From contig JAUJOD010000001.1 of assembly GCA_030447865.1 (NCBI GenBank), positions 1,102,909 through 1,166,908 of the forward strand: DNA of 64,000 bases, read 5' to 3'. Under the pieces are notes generated by a model. The model did no database searches. It saw nothing but the letters and a program-made list of their open reading frames with translations, and was not told the DNA's origin. This stretch comes from Nocardioidaceae bacterium. GTDB taxonomy: Bacteria; Actinomycetota; Actinomycetes; Propionibacteriales; Nocardioidaceae. The translations under genes were made by a program, and so were the position numbers. This document shows positions 43,402 to 52,566 of the stretch, one piece after another. Position 1 is the stretch's first letter; every line of letters begins with the position of its first letter.

Positions 43402-44502
43402 TTAGCGACCGGTGGAGGTGGGGTGGCGTTCCACCGCGAGCAGCACCCGCTCGACGTGGGCTGTCTCGAGCAGCCCCAACTCGCCCGCGTGCTCGGCCGC
43501 TGCGAGGCTGTCGCTGATCAACAGCATGGGCACGCCGAGCCTGTCCAACTCCTCCGCGAGTTCGCGTACGCGCTGCCGTCGACCCGGCGACTGCGGCGGC
43601 ACCTCGCGGATGTAGATCGCGTGCAGACGCTCCGGTCGAAGCCGGGCCACTGCGGCGTACGCCTCAGGGTCATGCTGGCCGCTGTCGCCGACCAGCACCC
43701 AGCGCAACTGCGGGTGCTCATCGATCCGGGCGAGGATCGTGCGCGACTTGAACCCGATGCTGTCCTCCCGGAACAACCACTTGCCGCCAGGCCCCCAGTC
43801 CGTCATCAGCATCGGGCCAGCGGGGAAGGAATGCCGCTCGAGGAAACGCGCGAGCACGGTATGCAGATTCCACGCCCCGGTCGAAACGTAGAAGACCGGC
43901 GACCGACCGTCGTCGGCGGCGACGAGACCGGTGTAGAGCTCCGCTGCACCGGGTATGGCGACGCGGGCGTCCTCGGACACCAACAGGGTGGTGCGGATCG
44001 CCTCAACGAGCCGGGTGAGTCCGGTGTGGATGATGGTGTCGTCGATGTCGCTGACGATGCCGAGCCGCGCGACTGGGTCGACGACGAGCGCCTTGCCGAC
44101 GACGGTGGACCCTGCGCCGTCGAGCCGGAAGGTCACGGGGTGCCAGCCGGGGGCGAGATCCACGTCGAGTGTCACGTCGACATAGCCCTCGTCGTCGCTG
44201 ACCGCTGGCTGGACTCGACCTGCGACGTCGATCGTCACCTGCGCCCCGGCGACCTCGGCGCTGAGGTACCGCCCGATGGCCGTCAGCAGGACGGCCGTGG
44301 GGCCGCTGAACTGGCGAGGCTCGCGGCGTCTGGCCACCGCACGGGCGCGCAGGTGCAGCCGGTTGGTCGTGCCGTGGCCGACGTACGGCAGGACCGTGAG
44401 ACCCCACGCGGGACGTCGAAGCAAGGTTGCGCCGATGCGGCGATCAGCGGCCCGCTCTGCGTTGGTCAGCGCGTGCGCCAGCCAGGTGCGCGCTTGTGCC
44501 AT
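43402..44502 (-). CDS. App1-like phosphatase domain protein (DUF2183)
   Basis: A 366-residue protein. The HAD-like App1 phosphatidate-phosphatase domain is marked by GIVSDIDDTIIHTG (D-x-D-x-T), STGAWNL (Ser/Thr motif), the Lys in GFKSRTI and WVLVGDSGQHDPE. The N-terminal half is a beta-sandwich typical of DUF2183. I start at ATG 44502, six bases after GGAGGAGAGGG. Yeast App1 dephosphorylates phosphatidic acid; the bacterial role is unknown but lipid phosphate turnover is likely. Confidence 0.85.
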   Translation of the reverse strand: MAQARTWLAHALTNAERAADRRIGATLLRRPAWGLTVLPYVGHGTTNRLHLRARAVARRREPRQFSGPTAVLLTAIGRYLSAEVAGAQVTIDVAGRVQPAVSDDEGYVDVTLDVDLAPGWHPVTFRLDGAGSTVVGKALVVDPVARLGIVSDIDDTIIHTGLTRLVEAIRTTLLVSEDARVAIPGAAELYTGLVAADDGRSPVFYVSTGAWNLHTVLARFLERHSFPAGPMLMTDWGPGGKWLFREDSIGFKSRTILARIDEHPQLRWVLVGDSGQHDPEAYAAVARLRPERLHAIYIREVPPQSPGRRQRVRELAEELDRLGVPMLLISDSLAAAEHAGELGLLETAHVERVLLAVERHPTSTGR

Positions 44503-44609
44503 CGACCCTCTCCTCCGCCGAACTGACGACGTCAAGCGGCGCATCGCAGACCGAGCTTTGGGTTGTAGAGATCTGTCACCACGTGGCGGAAAGGCGGCAC
44601 TGATGTCGG

Positions 44610-46634
44610 CTAGCGGGGAAGTTCCTGGGCTACGTAGTCGAGTTGGTTGATCCGCAGCACGAGGCCATCAGCGTCGGTGACGATACGCACCCACGCATCA
44701 GTCAGCGCCGCCAACTCCTCAGCTACCGGTTCGGCCACCGTGTCGCCGTCGTAGTCGGCCTGGGCGACCGACAGGTCAGGGTTGTCGCCCAGGTTCAGCG
44801 GTACGTTGTCGAGGCACCAGCGGCCGGTGTCGTCCACACATGCCGTCAGCACGCCAGCGGCTCGAAGCAACACGGGGACTGGTGTCGGGGCGGGTGTGGG
44901 TTGCGGTGTCGGGGCGGGCGTGGGGCCCGGGGCCGGTGTCGGTGTCGGTTGCGGTGCCGGGACGGGCGTGGGGCCCGGGGCCGGTGTCGGTTGCGGTGCC
45001 GGGACGGGCGTGGGTCCGGGGACTGGGTCCGGAGTGGGCTTCGGGTCGGGCTCGGGCTGCGGGTCGGGTTCGGGCTGTGGGTCGGGTTCGGGCTGTGGGT
45101 CGGGCTCGGGCTGTGGCTTGGGGTCGGGCTCGGGCTGTGGGTCCGGCTCGGGCAGTGGCTCCGGTTCGGGTTGCGGCTTGGGGTCAGGCTCCGGCTGCGG
45201 CTCGGGCTGTGGCTTGGGCTCCGGTTCGGGTTGCGGCTTGGGGTCAGGCTGCGGCTGCGGCTCAGGTTCGGGCTGCGGCTGCGGCTCTGGCTCGGGCCGT
45301 GGGTTGGGGTCAGGCTGCGGCTCCGGCTCGGGCAGTGGCTCCGGCTCGGGTTCGGGCTGTGGCTTGGGGTCAGGCTGCGGCTCTGGCTGTGGCTGCGGTT
45401 CCGGTTGTGGCTCGGGCTGCGGCTGCCGCTGCGGCTCTGGCTCGGGCTGCGGCTCTGGCTGTGGCTGTGGCTCCGGCATCGGGTCAGGTCGCGAGTCAAG
45501 GTCGGAGTCCGCAGAGCCGTCGGTCGGTGGAGCGGGCTGGGCCTGCACGGGCGTCGAGGGTCCTGAACCCGGCGCAGCCGACTCCGGACGTTCGCGGCGC
45601 GCCGCCCCCTCGGGTACGGCGGGGGGTGACGGCTCCTGAGGTACGCCGACCGTGGGCAGGCGATTGCCTTGCGGTGAATCCTCGTCCGTGTCTGCCTGCG
45701 CGGACTGAGCATGCTCGGCGGGCCTAGCGTTCCGGTCGTCTTGAGCGGCCGGAACAGACGGGTGATCTGCGGTCGCCGCTGGCGGCACCGGCGGCACCTT
45801 CGGGAGCACGATGTCGCTTACCACGGTGAGATCGCCCCGGTCGTAGGCGGCGGCGATTCTCAGCACTAGGTCGACGTAGGCGTTGGAGTGGTTGTATCGG
45901 TAAACCGCCTCGCGCGCCTCGCGCGGCACGCGCATGTCGCCGGACCCTGCGCACAGGTAGCTCGCGGTCGCCAGCGCGGCGTCATGGAAGTCGAACGGAT
46001 TGCGGTCGCCGTCCTGGTCGCCGTCGACGCCGGCGATTGCCCAGGTTGAAGGGAGGAACTGCAGCGGTCCGACCGCCCGGTCCCACACCTTGTCGCCGTC
46101 GAGCACGCCGCGGTCGGTGTCGCGGATCGCCGCGACGTCGCCTCGGCCGTTGAGCGCGATCCCCACGATGCGAGGTGAGGTGGTGCCGTCGGTGAGCACG
46201 GTCGCACCGCCGAACCGGCCATGGTCGGACTCGACCTGGCCGATCGCCGCGATCATCGACCACTTCAGGTGGCAGTCCGGGGCGCTGCGGCGCAGCACGG
46301 CCGCGGCGTACTGATAGGCGTCGACGGCGACCAGCGGGACGTCGTACGCCGACTGGGGGCTCACCTGGCGGATGCGCTCGGACCGCGCTGACCGGACGAC
46401 GGCCTTGTCGGTGCTCGCTGGCACCACCGACACTCGGCGCGCAGCTGTGTCGGGGTTCACCGGTGCCGGCGCGGCACCTGACGGCGGTGGGATGACCGCC
46501 CGCGCGGACCGCTGCGGATGACTTCCAGGCGCGTTCGAGAGGGGTTGGGCTTCGGCCGCGAAGGAGGCAGGCAGCAGCAGGGCCACGGCCAAGCACAGGA
46601 CGCGACGCTGGAAGCGGAATCTGAGAACCCCCAC
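44610..46634 (-). CDS. Exported lytic transglycosylase with Pro/Glu/Gln-rich tail
   Basis: A 674-residue secreted protein. After a signal peptide ([19 protein letters not shown]) and basic linker comes an MltB-like SLT domain: [20 protein letters not shown] (catalytic Glu), [33 protein letters not shown]-like end. About 200 residues of PEPQP/PDPKP repeats follow, then a PTPAP block and a short C-terminal domain ([20 protein letters not shown], with two Cys). The tail probably spans the wall to present the enzyme. GTG 46634 is exactly seven bases after a TAGTCT -10, whose -35 TTGCTG is 17 bases further, so the transcript is leaderless. Confidence 0.88.
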   Translation of the reverse strand: MGVLRFRFQRRVLCLAVALLLPASFAAEAQPLSNAPGSHPQRSARAVIPPPSGAAPAPVNPDTAARRVSVVPASTDKAVVRSARSERIRQVSPQSAYDVPLVAVDAYQYAAAVLRRSAPDCHLKWSMIAAIGQVESDHGRFGGATVLTDGTTSPRIVGIALNGRGDVAAIRDTDRGVLDGDKVWDRAVGPLQFLPSTWAIAGVDGDQDGDRNPFDFHDAALATASYLCAGSGDMRVPREAREAVYRYNHSNAYVDLVLRIAAAYDRGDLTVVSDIVLPKVPPVPPAATADHPSVPAAQDDRNARPAEHAQSAQADTDEDSPQGNRLPTVGVPQEPSPPAVPEGAARRERPESAAPGSGPSTPVQAQPAPPTDGSADSDLDSRPDPMPEPQPQPEPQPEPEPQRQPQPEPQPEPQPQPEPQPDPKPQPEPEPEPLPEPEPQPDPNPRPEPEPQPQPEPEPQPQPDPKPQPEPEPKPQPEPQPEPDPKPQPEPEPLPEPDPQPEPDPKPQPEPDPQPEPDPQPEPDPQPEPDPKPTPDPVPGPTPVPAPQPTPAPGPTPVPAPQPTPTPAPGPTPAPTPQPTPAPTPVPVLLRAAGVLTACVDDTGRWCLDNVPLNLGDNPDLSVAQADYDGDTVAEPVAEELAALTDAWVRIVTDADGLVLRINQLDYVAQELPR
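44880..45482. repeat. Tandem codon repeats encoding PEPQP/PTPAP
   Basis: About 600 bases of short GC-skewed repeats (units near 6, 12 and 18 bp) encode the Pro/Glu/Gln/Lys and PTPAP low-complexity tail of the lytic transglycosylase. Units vary by synonymous and conservative changes, so length variation between strains by slippage is expected. Long frames in all six readings here are artefacts of the repeat. Confidence 0.9.
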
Positions 46635-46641
46635 GCGCGCA

Positions 46642-46736
46642 AGACTAGGCCGGTAACACTGCGTCAGCAAACTGCCGGCAAAGCAGGCACCCTCCTGGCG
46701 GCGAGATCAGCGTCGGGTCACAGGTACATTGCCTCG
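46642..46736. promoter_or_regulatory. Divergent leaderless promoters
   Basis: Toward the transglycosylase gene TTGCTG (46665-46670) and TAGTCT (46642-46647) are 17 bp apart and the GTG is seven bases later. Toward the M16 gene TACATT (46725-46730) is six bases before GTG 46737. Both starts lack a Shine-Dalgarno, supporting leaderless translation. Confidence 0.6.
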
Positions 46737-48068
46737 GTGACCGCCGATGCGACGTACCCCATGGTCAGCCGAACCCTCGACAACGGGCTGCGCGTCGTCG
46801 TAAGTCCGACGCCCGGCCTGGGGGTGGTCGCGGTCAATCTCTGGTACGACGTGGGGTCGCGGCACGAGGAGCCACATCGGCAGGGGTTCGCCCACCTCTT
46901 CGAACACCTCATGTTCCAAGGCTCCCGCCACGTGCAGCCGGGTGAGCACTTCTCGTTGTTGCAGGGAAACGGCGGCTCGCTCAACGCCACCACCTCCTTT
47001 GACCGCACGAACTACTTCGAGTCGGTGCCGGCTGGAGCTCTCGATCTGGCGCTGTGGCTGGAGGCGGACCGGATGGCGTACCTCGATGATGTGCTCACCC
47101 AACAGAACTTCGACAACCAGGTCGACGTGGTGGCCCAAGAGCGCAGCCAACGGATGGACAACGTCCCCTACGGCACGGTCTTCGAGCGGCTGCTGCCGCT
47201 GGTCTTCGACCCCGGGCACCCGTACGGCCACCTGCCGATCGGCAACATGCAGCACCTCGCTGAGGCCACGCTTACCGAGGTCAGCGCGTTCCACGCCAGG
47301 TACTACATGCCCAACAACGCTGTGTTGTCGATCGTCGGTGACGTGACAGCGGAAGCCGGCTTCGCCAAGGCCGACCAGTACTTCGGCGCGATTGTGCCCG
47401 GCGACGCCCCCAAGCGCGAACTGCCGCCACCGCTGCCTCCGCTCGACACCCCGGCCCGGCTGGACCACAGTGAGGAGGTGCCGGTGCCCGCCGTGTGGTT
47501 TGCCGGCCGACTCCCGGCGGACGCACCCGACAACCGCGCGCTCACTGCGGCCGCCCTGGCAAGCAGCATCCTTGGCGAGGGCGACACCAGCCGACTCCAC
47601 CGACGGCTGGTGCGTGGCGACCAGATCGCCCTGGCCGCGGCGGTGAGCATCAACCCCCTGATCGCCGGCAACTCCTTGCTCGTGGGCTCGGTGCGTGCCG
47701 TGCCCGGCCACGACCTCGACGAGGTGACTGCGGCCGTCGACGACGAGCTGCGTCGGCTCGCCACCGATGGCCCGACCGACGACGAGCTGGCGATCGTGCG
47801 CGCCCAGGCCGAGCGCGAGTGGCTCGACGACATGGGCACCGCCGCTGGTCGGGCCGACGCCATCTCGGGCTGTGCGCTGCTGTTCGACGACCCCGATGTG
47901 CTCAACCAGCGGCTGCCGCTGGTGCAGTCGGTGACGGCGGCCGAGGTGCAGGAGGCGGCGCGGCACTGGCTCCTGCCCGCGCTGCACGCACAAGTCAGGG
48001 TGCTGCCCTCCGCCGCGTCTGACGCCGCCGCTGTCGCCGTCGCCGCCGGAGACGGGGTTGAGGTATGA
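46737..48068 (+). CDS. M16 peptidase, catalytic subunit
   Basis: A 443-residue M16B (processing-peptidase-like) zinc peptidase. The inverted zinc motif HLFEH is at residues 53-57 (H-x-x-E-H) with the downstream Glu in VVAQERSQRMDN. The C-terminal half has the PVPAVWFAGRLPADAPD fold. GTG 46737 has no Shine-Dalgarno but follows TACATT by six bases, so it is probably leaderless. It is coupled by ATGA to the second M16 gene; such pairs form heterodimers that degrade peptides, and no signal peptide is seen. Confidence 0.92.
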   Translation: MTADATYPMVSRTLDNGLRVVVSPTPGLGVVAVNLWYDVGSRHEEPHRQGFAHLFEHLMFQGSRHVQPGEHFSLLQGNGGSLNATTSFDRTNYFESVPAGALDLALWLEADRMAYLDDVLTQQNFDNQVDVVAQERSQRMDNVPYGTVFERLLPLVFDPGHPYGHLPIGNMQHLAEATLTEVSAFHARYYMPNNAVLSIVGDVTAEAGFAKADQYFGAIVPGDAPKRELPPPLPPLDTPARLDHSEEVPVPAVWFAGRLPADAPDNRALTAAALASSILGEGDTSRLHRRLVRGDQIALAAAVSINPLIAGNSLLVGSVRAVPGHDLDEVTAAVDDELRRLATDGPTDDELAIVRAQAEREWLDDMGTAAGRADAISGCALLFDDPDVLNQRLPLVQSVTAAEVQEAARHWLLPALHAQVRVLPSAASDAAAVAVAAGDGVEV

Positions 48069-49420
48069 CGCTCGCAGCGGTGCCACCGCCGGTCGGCGTA
48101 CCAACGGGCTGGCACTTCCCGACGTACGACGAGAGCCGGCTCGGCAACGGGCTGCGGGTGCTGGCCTATGACTGCCCCGGCCAGTACGTCGTCGCGGCGT
48201 CGTTGCTCTTCGACGTCCCGCTGAGCGCCGAGCCGCGCGACCGCGAGGGGGTCGCGGAGTTGACGGCGCGGTGCCTGACCCGGGGAGCGGGCGGGTGGTC
48301 GGCCGAGGAGTTCGCCGACGCGCTGGCGAGCTGCGGCGCTGACCTGCAGGGGGCTGCGTCGTCGGACGCGTTCGCGTTACGGCTGAGCGTGCCCGTCGCC
48401 CACCTGGCACGGGGGCTGGATCTGATGGCAGCGGCGATCGGCAACCCGACCTTCGCCGAGGAGGAGTTCGCGCACGAGAAGGCGCTGCAGCTGCAGGAGA
48501 TCGACCAGGCGCACGCCTATCCCCAGCACGTCGCTGGCGAGGAGCTGAACGTCGCCCTGTTCGGTGCGGCCCGGGCTGCCCGCCCCGCTGGCGGCACTAC
48601 CGCCACTGTGCAGGCAGTCACCCGCGACGATGTGGTCGAGTACACCTCTAGCCACCTTTTCCCCGCCGACGCGGCGCTGATCATGGCGGGGGACTTCAGC
48701 TCCGTTGATCCGGCGGAGACTGTCGAGCGCTCCCTCGCCGCCTGGCAGCGCCCCGCGCACCCCGTCCCCGACTTCGAGCACCCGGAACCGACGCAGCGGG
48801 CGCAGCTGCTCCTCGTCGACTGGCCGGACGCGCCCCAGGCGACGGTGCGCGTCGCCGGAAAGTCGGTGACGCGTGCCGACCGGCGATGGCCAGCGATGTT
48901 CGTGGCCAACCATGCCGTCGGTGGCAGCTTCTCCTCGCGCATCAACACGGTCCTGCGCGAGCAGAAGGGCTACACGTACGGCGCCACCTCGGGCCTGGAT
49001 GCCGGGCGGCATCGCGGCACGTTGTCGGTCTCCACCGCGGTGCGCACCGACGCCACCGCCGACGCGGTCACTGACATCGTCGACATCGTGACCGCGGCCA
49101 ACGGGTCGATCACCGACGACGAGGTCGCCATGGCGGTCCGGGCAGCAACTCAGTCGGCCCCGCTGGGATACGAGCGCGCCGAGGCCGTGGTCGGCCGGGT
49201 GGAGCTGCTGCTGTCGCAACAGCTGCCGCTTGACCATGTCGACGCCAACCTGGAGCGGATCCGGGCGGTGACGACTGCCGACGCCAACGTTGCCTGGGGC
49301 GAGTGCATCGATCCGCAGGCGCTGACCGTGCTCGTGGTCGGTGACGCGAGCGCAGTGCGCGACGGGTTGGCGGCGTGGGGCTATGCGGACCTGCGGGAGG
49401 TCACCCCCGCCTGGCGCTAG
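48065..49420 (+). CDS. M16 peptidase-like partner subunit
   Basis: A 451-residue M16B homologue without zinc motif; the equivalent position reads GVAELTARCLTRG. It keeps the C-terminal R/Y substrate-binding pair in SRINTVLREQKGYTYGATSG. It therefore is the non-catalytic half that supplies Arg and Tyr to the active site of the first subunit. ATG 48065 overlaps the stop of the catalytic gene. Its stop faces a long hairpin shared with pgm. Confidence 0.92.
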   Translation: MTLAAVPPPVGVPTGWHFPTYDESRLGNGLRVLAYDCPGQYVVAASLLFDVPLSAEPRDREGVAELTARCLTRGAGGWSAEEFADALASCGADLQGAASSDAFALRLSVPVAHLARGLDLMAAAIGNPTFAEEEFAHEKALQLQEIDQAHAYPQHVAGEELNVALFGAARAARPAGGTTATVQAVTRDDVVEYTSSHLFPADAALIMAGDFSSVDPAETVERSLAAWQRPAHPVPDFEHPEPTQRAQLLLVDWPDAPQATVRVAGKSVTRADRRWPAMFVANHAVGGSFSSRINTVLREQKGYTYGATSGLDAGRHRGTLSVSTAVRTDATADAVTDIVDIVTAANGSITDDEVAMAVRAATQSAPLGYERAEAVVGRVELLLSQQLPLDHVDANLERIRAVTTADANVAWGECIDPQALTVLVVGDASAVRDGLAAWGYADLREVTPAWR

Positions 49421-49428
49421 GCCGCCCT

Positions 49429-49546
49429 CGATCCTGCGCTGCCCGCCGAAACCCTGACCAAAGTCGGTGGTTAGCGGCAATTGCGGCCGGAATCTAGGAC
49501 TTCGGTCAGGGGTTTGGCGGTTAACGTGCCGATTTCCGCAGGATCG
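49429..49546. terminator. Long bidirectional hairpin between convergent genes
   Basis: The outer stem pairs 49429-49438 with 49537-49546 perfectly (10 bp). An inner stem pairs about 49443-49465 with 49498-49520 (roughly 21 pairs with one bulge and one mismatch), leaving a 32-base loop. It lies between the stops of the M16 gene and pgm, so it would terminate both. Its length is unusual for a simple terminator. Confidence 0.7.
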
Positions 49547-49555
49547 CAGGGGCGT

Positions 49556-51205
49556 TCAGCGCAGGGCAGCCAGCACGACCGCCTGGGCCTCCTGTTGCAC
49601 CTGCGCGAGGTGCTCCGGCCCACGGAACGACTCGGCGTACACCTTGTAGACGTCCTCGGTGCCCGATGGCCGGGCGGCGAACCACGCGGACTCCGTTGTC
49701 ACCTTCAGCCCCCCGATCGGGGCGCCGTTACCAGGCGCTGCGGTGATGGTGGCAGTGACTGGCTCGCCCGCGACCGTGTCGGCGGAGACGTCGGCGGGTG
49801 AGAGCCGGGCGAGCTTCGCCTTCTGCGCCCGATCGGCTGGAGCGTCGATACGCGCGTACGCCGGGTCGCCGTGCCGGGCGACCAGGTCGGCGTACCGTTG
49901 GCTGGGCGACTGCCCGGTGACCGCCAGGATCTCGCTGGCAAGCAGGGCGGCGATGATGCCGTCCTTGTCGGTGGTCCAGGTGGTGCCATCGAAGCGGAGG
50001 AAGGACGCGCCGGCTGACTCCTCGCCGCCGAAGCCGACACTGCCATCGAGGAGTCCGGGCACGAACCACTTGAAACCGACAGGCACCTCGAGCAGAGGGC
50101 GGCCGAGCTCGGCGGCGACCCGGTCGATCATCGACGAGCTCACCAGCGTCTTGCCGACGGCGGCTGAGCCCGGCCAGTCGGCTCGGTGCGCGAACAGGTA
50201 GCCGATCGCCACGGCGAGGAAGGCGTTGGGGTTCATCAGTCCGGCGTCGGGGGTGACGATGCCGTGGCGGTCGCTGTCGGCGTCGTTGCCGGTGGCGATG
50301 TCGTACGTGTCTCGGGCAGCGATGAGGGAGGCCATCGCGCTAGGGGAGGAGCAGTCCATCCGGATCTTGCCGTCGGTGTCGAGGGTCATGAACCGCCAGG
50401 TGGGGTCGATTTCGGGGGTGACGACGGTCAGGTCCAGCCGGTGACGGTCGGCAATGGCGGCCCAGTAGTCAACGCTGGCGCCGCCCAACGGGTCGGCTCC
50501 CATCCGCACGCCGCCGGCTCTGATCGCGTCGAGGTCGACGGCGGCCGGCAGGTCGTCGACGTAGTGGCCGAGGAAGTCGTACCGTCCGCAGGCTGCGAGC
50601 GCTTGCTCGGCGGGCGATCGACGTACGCCCGCAAGCGTGTCGGCGAGCAGGTCGTTGGCGCGCTGCTCGATCTTGCTGGTGACATCGGAACCTGCTGGTC
50701 CACCGTGTGGCGGGTTGTACTTGAAGCCGCCGTCGCGTGGCGGGTTGTGGGACGGCGTCACGACGATGCCGTCGGCCTGCCCTGAGCCGCTGGGCCGGTT
50801 GAGCCGGTTGAGCCGGTTGAGCCGCAAGATCGCGTGCGACACCGCTGGCGTGGGGGTGTAGCCGTTGCGCTCGTCGACCAGGACGGTCACCCCGTTTCCG
50901 ACGAGCACCTCGATGGCGGTGTGCCAGGCGGGCAGCGACAGCGCATGGGTGTCGCGGCCGATCACGAGCGGCCCCGTGATGCCCTGAGCGGCGCGATATT
51001 CGCAGATGGCCTGGGTGGTGGCGGCGATGTGGGCGTCGTTGAAGGCGCCGTCGAGACTGGCGCCACGGTGCCCGGACGTGCCGAACGCGACACGCTGGTC
51101 GGGGTTGGCCGGGTCGGGTGTCACGTCGTAGTACGCGCCAAGGACCGCGTCCACATCGATCAGGTCGTCCGGTCGGGCTGGCCGCCCGGCCCGTGCGTGT
51201 GGCAT
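49556..51205 (-). CDS. pgm: Phosphoglucomutase (alpha-D-glucose phosphate-specific)
   Basis: A 549-residue mutase interconverting glucose-1-P and glucose-6-P, feeding UDP-glucose and glycogen. Motifs: [11 protein letters not shown] (N-terminal), [13 protein letters not shown] (phospho-Ser), metal loop [25 protein letters not shown] (sugar-binding) and C-terminal [15 protein letters not shown] start at ATG 51205 because the longer frame crosses palindromic repeats. A four-fold NRL codon repeat sits at about 50793-50822 in a surface loop. The UGPase using its product is encoded at 60640. Confidence 0.95.
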   Translation of the reverse strand: MPHARAGRPARPDDLIDVDAVLGAYYDVTPDPANPDQRVAFGTSGHRGASLDGAFNDAHIAATTQAICEYRAAQGITGPLVIGRDTHALSLPAWHTAIEVLVGNGVTVLVDERNGYTPTPAVSHAILRLNRLNRLNRPSGSGQADGIVVTPSHNPPRDGGFKYNPPHGGPAGSDVTSKIEQRANDLLADTLAGVRRSPAEQALAACGRYDFLGHYVDDLPAAVDLDAIRAGGVRMGADPLGGASVDYWAAIADRHRLDLTVVTPEIDPTWRFMTLDTDGKIRMDCSSPSAMASLIAARDTYDIATGNDADSDRHGIVTPDAGLMNPNAFLAVAIGYLFAHRADWPGSAAVGKTLVSSSMIDRVAAELGRPLLEVPVGFKWFVPGLLDGSVGFGGEESAGASFLRFDGTTWTTDKDGIIAALLASEILAVTGQSPSQRYADLVARHGDPAYARIDAPADRAQKAKLARLSPADVSADTVAGEPVTATITAAPGNGAPIGGLKVTTESAWFAARPSGTEDVYKVYAESFRGPEHLAQVQQEAQAVVLAALR

Positions 51206-51227
51206 GGGGCGATTGTCCTCGATGGCT

Positions 51228-51249
51228 GCGGGAGGTGTCGACCTCCCGC
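51228..51249 (-). other. Perfect hairpin in the pgm leader
   Basis: GCGGGAGGT (51228-51236) and ACCTCCCGC (51241-51249) form a perfect 9-bp stem with loop GTCG, 23 bases before the pgm ATG on the minus strand. It may attenuate transcription or block ribosome loading. Confidence 0.55.
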
Positions 51250-51259
51250 CCTTCTTCAG

Positions 51260-51308
51260 AGTTGTCAGAACGTAGTCGACCCATAGACCGACGGGAGTCT
51301 GACAACTT
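51260..51308. repeat. 49-bp cruciform repeat, copy 1
   Basis: Perfect 9-bp terminal inverted arms AGTTGTCAG and CTGACAACT enclose a six-by-six internal loop, a 4-bp GTCG/CGAC stem and a ten-base loop. It matches copy 2 (51322-51370) at 46 of 49 bases, and all three differences lie outside the paired bases. Confidence 0.8.
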
Positions 51309-51321
51309 TCGAGGAAGCGGG

Positions 51322-51370
51322 AGTTGTCAGAACGTAGTCGACCCATGGACCGACTGGAGACTGACAACTT
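51322..51370. repeat. 49-bp cruciform repeat, copy 2
   Basis: Second copy of the repeat, 62 bp from the first, with identical arms. It lies between pgm and the divergent epimerase gene, 53 bases before GTG 51424. The pair may be a double operator or part of the pgm leader RNA. Confidence 0.8.
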
Positions 51371-51423
51371 GCGGTAAGGGTCTGTTATCGTCCCGTTATC
51401 TCACTTTTCTGAGAGGGGAGACG

Positions 51424-52326
51424 GTGAGGGTCTTCGTCACCGGAGCCACCGGGGCGTTGGGGACCGCCGCAGTCGCCGCGTTGTTGGCCGACGGTCACGA
51501 GGTGACCGGTCTGGCCCGCAGCGACGACAAAGCGCGCGTCTTGCAGCAGGCGGGCGCCACACCGGCGCGAGTCCGCTTGTTTGACCACGCAGAGATGGCA
51601 TCAGCACTCGAGGGTCATGACGTGGTGTGCAACCTAGCAACGTCGATCCCGGTCGGCCTAGCAGCGCTGCGGCCAGGCGCCTGGAGGGCCAACGACCGGC
51701 TGCGCACGGAAGGCTCGAAGGCGGTGGTCACCGCCGCGAAGACCGCCGGCGTCCGCCGGATCGTGCAGGAGAGCATCTCGTTCATGTACGACGACGCCGG
51801 CGACCTGTGGATCACCGAGACAAACCCGGTGTGCGTGACGCGCGCCGTGGAACCAGCCGCAGTAGCCGAGACCGCTGCCACCGACTTCGGCAGCACCTCA
51901 CGACAGTCGGTGATCTTGCGGTTCGGAAACTTCATCGGCGACGACCCGACGACGCGGTGGCGGCTGGCGCAGGCTCGGACGGGTCGTCCGGTGGGGGTCG
52001 GTGACCCACGCGGGTGGGCGCACGTCGTACATCTGCACGACGCTGGCACGGCGGTTGCCGCAGCGCTCACCGCACCTGGCGGTGTCTACAACGTCGGAGC
52101 AGAACCGGTGCGCAGGGACGCGCTGGCCCGGACGTTCGCTGCAGCGGCGGGGCGTTCGCGGGCGCGGTTCGCCGGCCCGTGGATGGTCAAGCTGGCCGGT
52201 GAGCGGCTGGAGCCGCTGACGCGGTCGCACCGTGTGTCGTCGGCGAAGCTGCACGCCGCCACCGGCTGGAACCCCGCGTACGACGCCTTCGACGCGTCGT
52301 GGTTGTGCGACCTGGCGTCGACGTGA
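51424..52326 (+). CDS. NAD-dependent epimerase/dehydratase family protein
   Basis: A 300-residue extended short-chain dehydrogenase. VFVTGATGALGTAAVAALLA is the dinucleotide fold; the middle has ESISFMYDD (Tyr) in place of a full YxxxK, so catalytic Lys is absent or shifted and the enzyme may be atypical. It has RFGNFIGDD and the C-terminal AWWH-like GWAHVVHLHDAGTAVA. GTG follows GAGAGGGGAG. Its stop overlaps the start of a 65-codon gene by GTGA. Confidence 0.8.
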   Translation: MRVFVTGATGALGTAAVAALLADGHEVTGLARSDDKARVLQQAGATPARVRLFDHAEMASALEGHDVVCNLATSIPVGLAALRPGAWRANDRLRTEGSKAVVTAAKTAGVRRIVQESISFMYDDAGDLWITETNPVCVTRAVEPAAVAETAATDFGSTSRQSVILRFGNFIGDDPTTRWRLAQARTGRPVGVGDPRGWAHVVHLHDAGTAVAAALTAPGGVYNVGAEPVRRDALARTFAAAAGRSRARFAGPWMVKLAGERLEPLTRSHRVSSAKLHAATGWNPAYDAFDASWLCDLAST

Positions 52327-52520
52327 GCGAGGCCGGGCAGACGCACGGGCCTGCAGGGTCCGACGATCGCAGGCGCCAGGCAAGGCGCCGCCAGGTTGCC
52401 AACGTCTTCGGCGACGTGCTGCCCGACACCACGCGCGACGAGCAAGGCTCCGCGGAGGACGGGTCCGTCGACAGCACGGATGAGGTCCTGCGCCGAGACG
52501 TGCCCCCTCATCACGGCTGA
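52323..52520 (+). CDS. Conserved small actinobacterial protein (65 aa)
   Basis: A 65-residue protein starting GTG 52323, overlapping the epimerase stop by four bases. The C-terminal half VFGDVLPDTTRDEQGS ending LRRDVPPHHG looks like a small protein I remember from many actinobacterial genomes, with no known function. The N-terminus is Arg-rich. Translational coupling and the conserved tail argue it is real even though short. Confidence 0.65.
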   Translation: MSEAGQTHGPAGSDDRRRQARRRQVANVFGDVLPDTTRDEQGSAEDGSVDSTDEVLRRDVPPHHG

Positions 52521-52566
52521 CCGCCGCTCCCACGCGAAGGATCCGACGCTGAGCACGCTATAGCGG

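Noticed and set aside
44880-45482. Possible CRISPR array
   Set aside because: The repeats are short, have no unique spacers and encode a continuous protein tail; no cas gene is near.
44643-45727. Several long plus-strand frames rich in Gly/Ser or Leu/Arg
   Set aside because: They are the reverse readings of the PEPQP repeat tail; repetitive DNA stays open in all frames.
46707-48410. 567-residue open frame on the minus strand
   Set aside because: Antisense shadow of the M16 peptidase gene, with low-complexity content and no recognisable domain.
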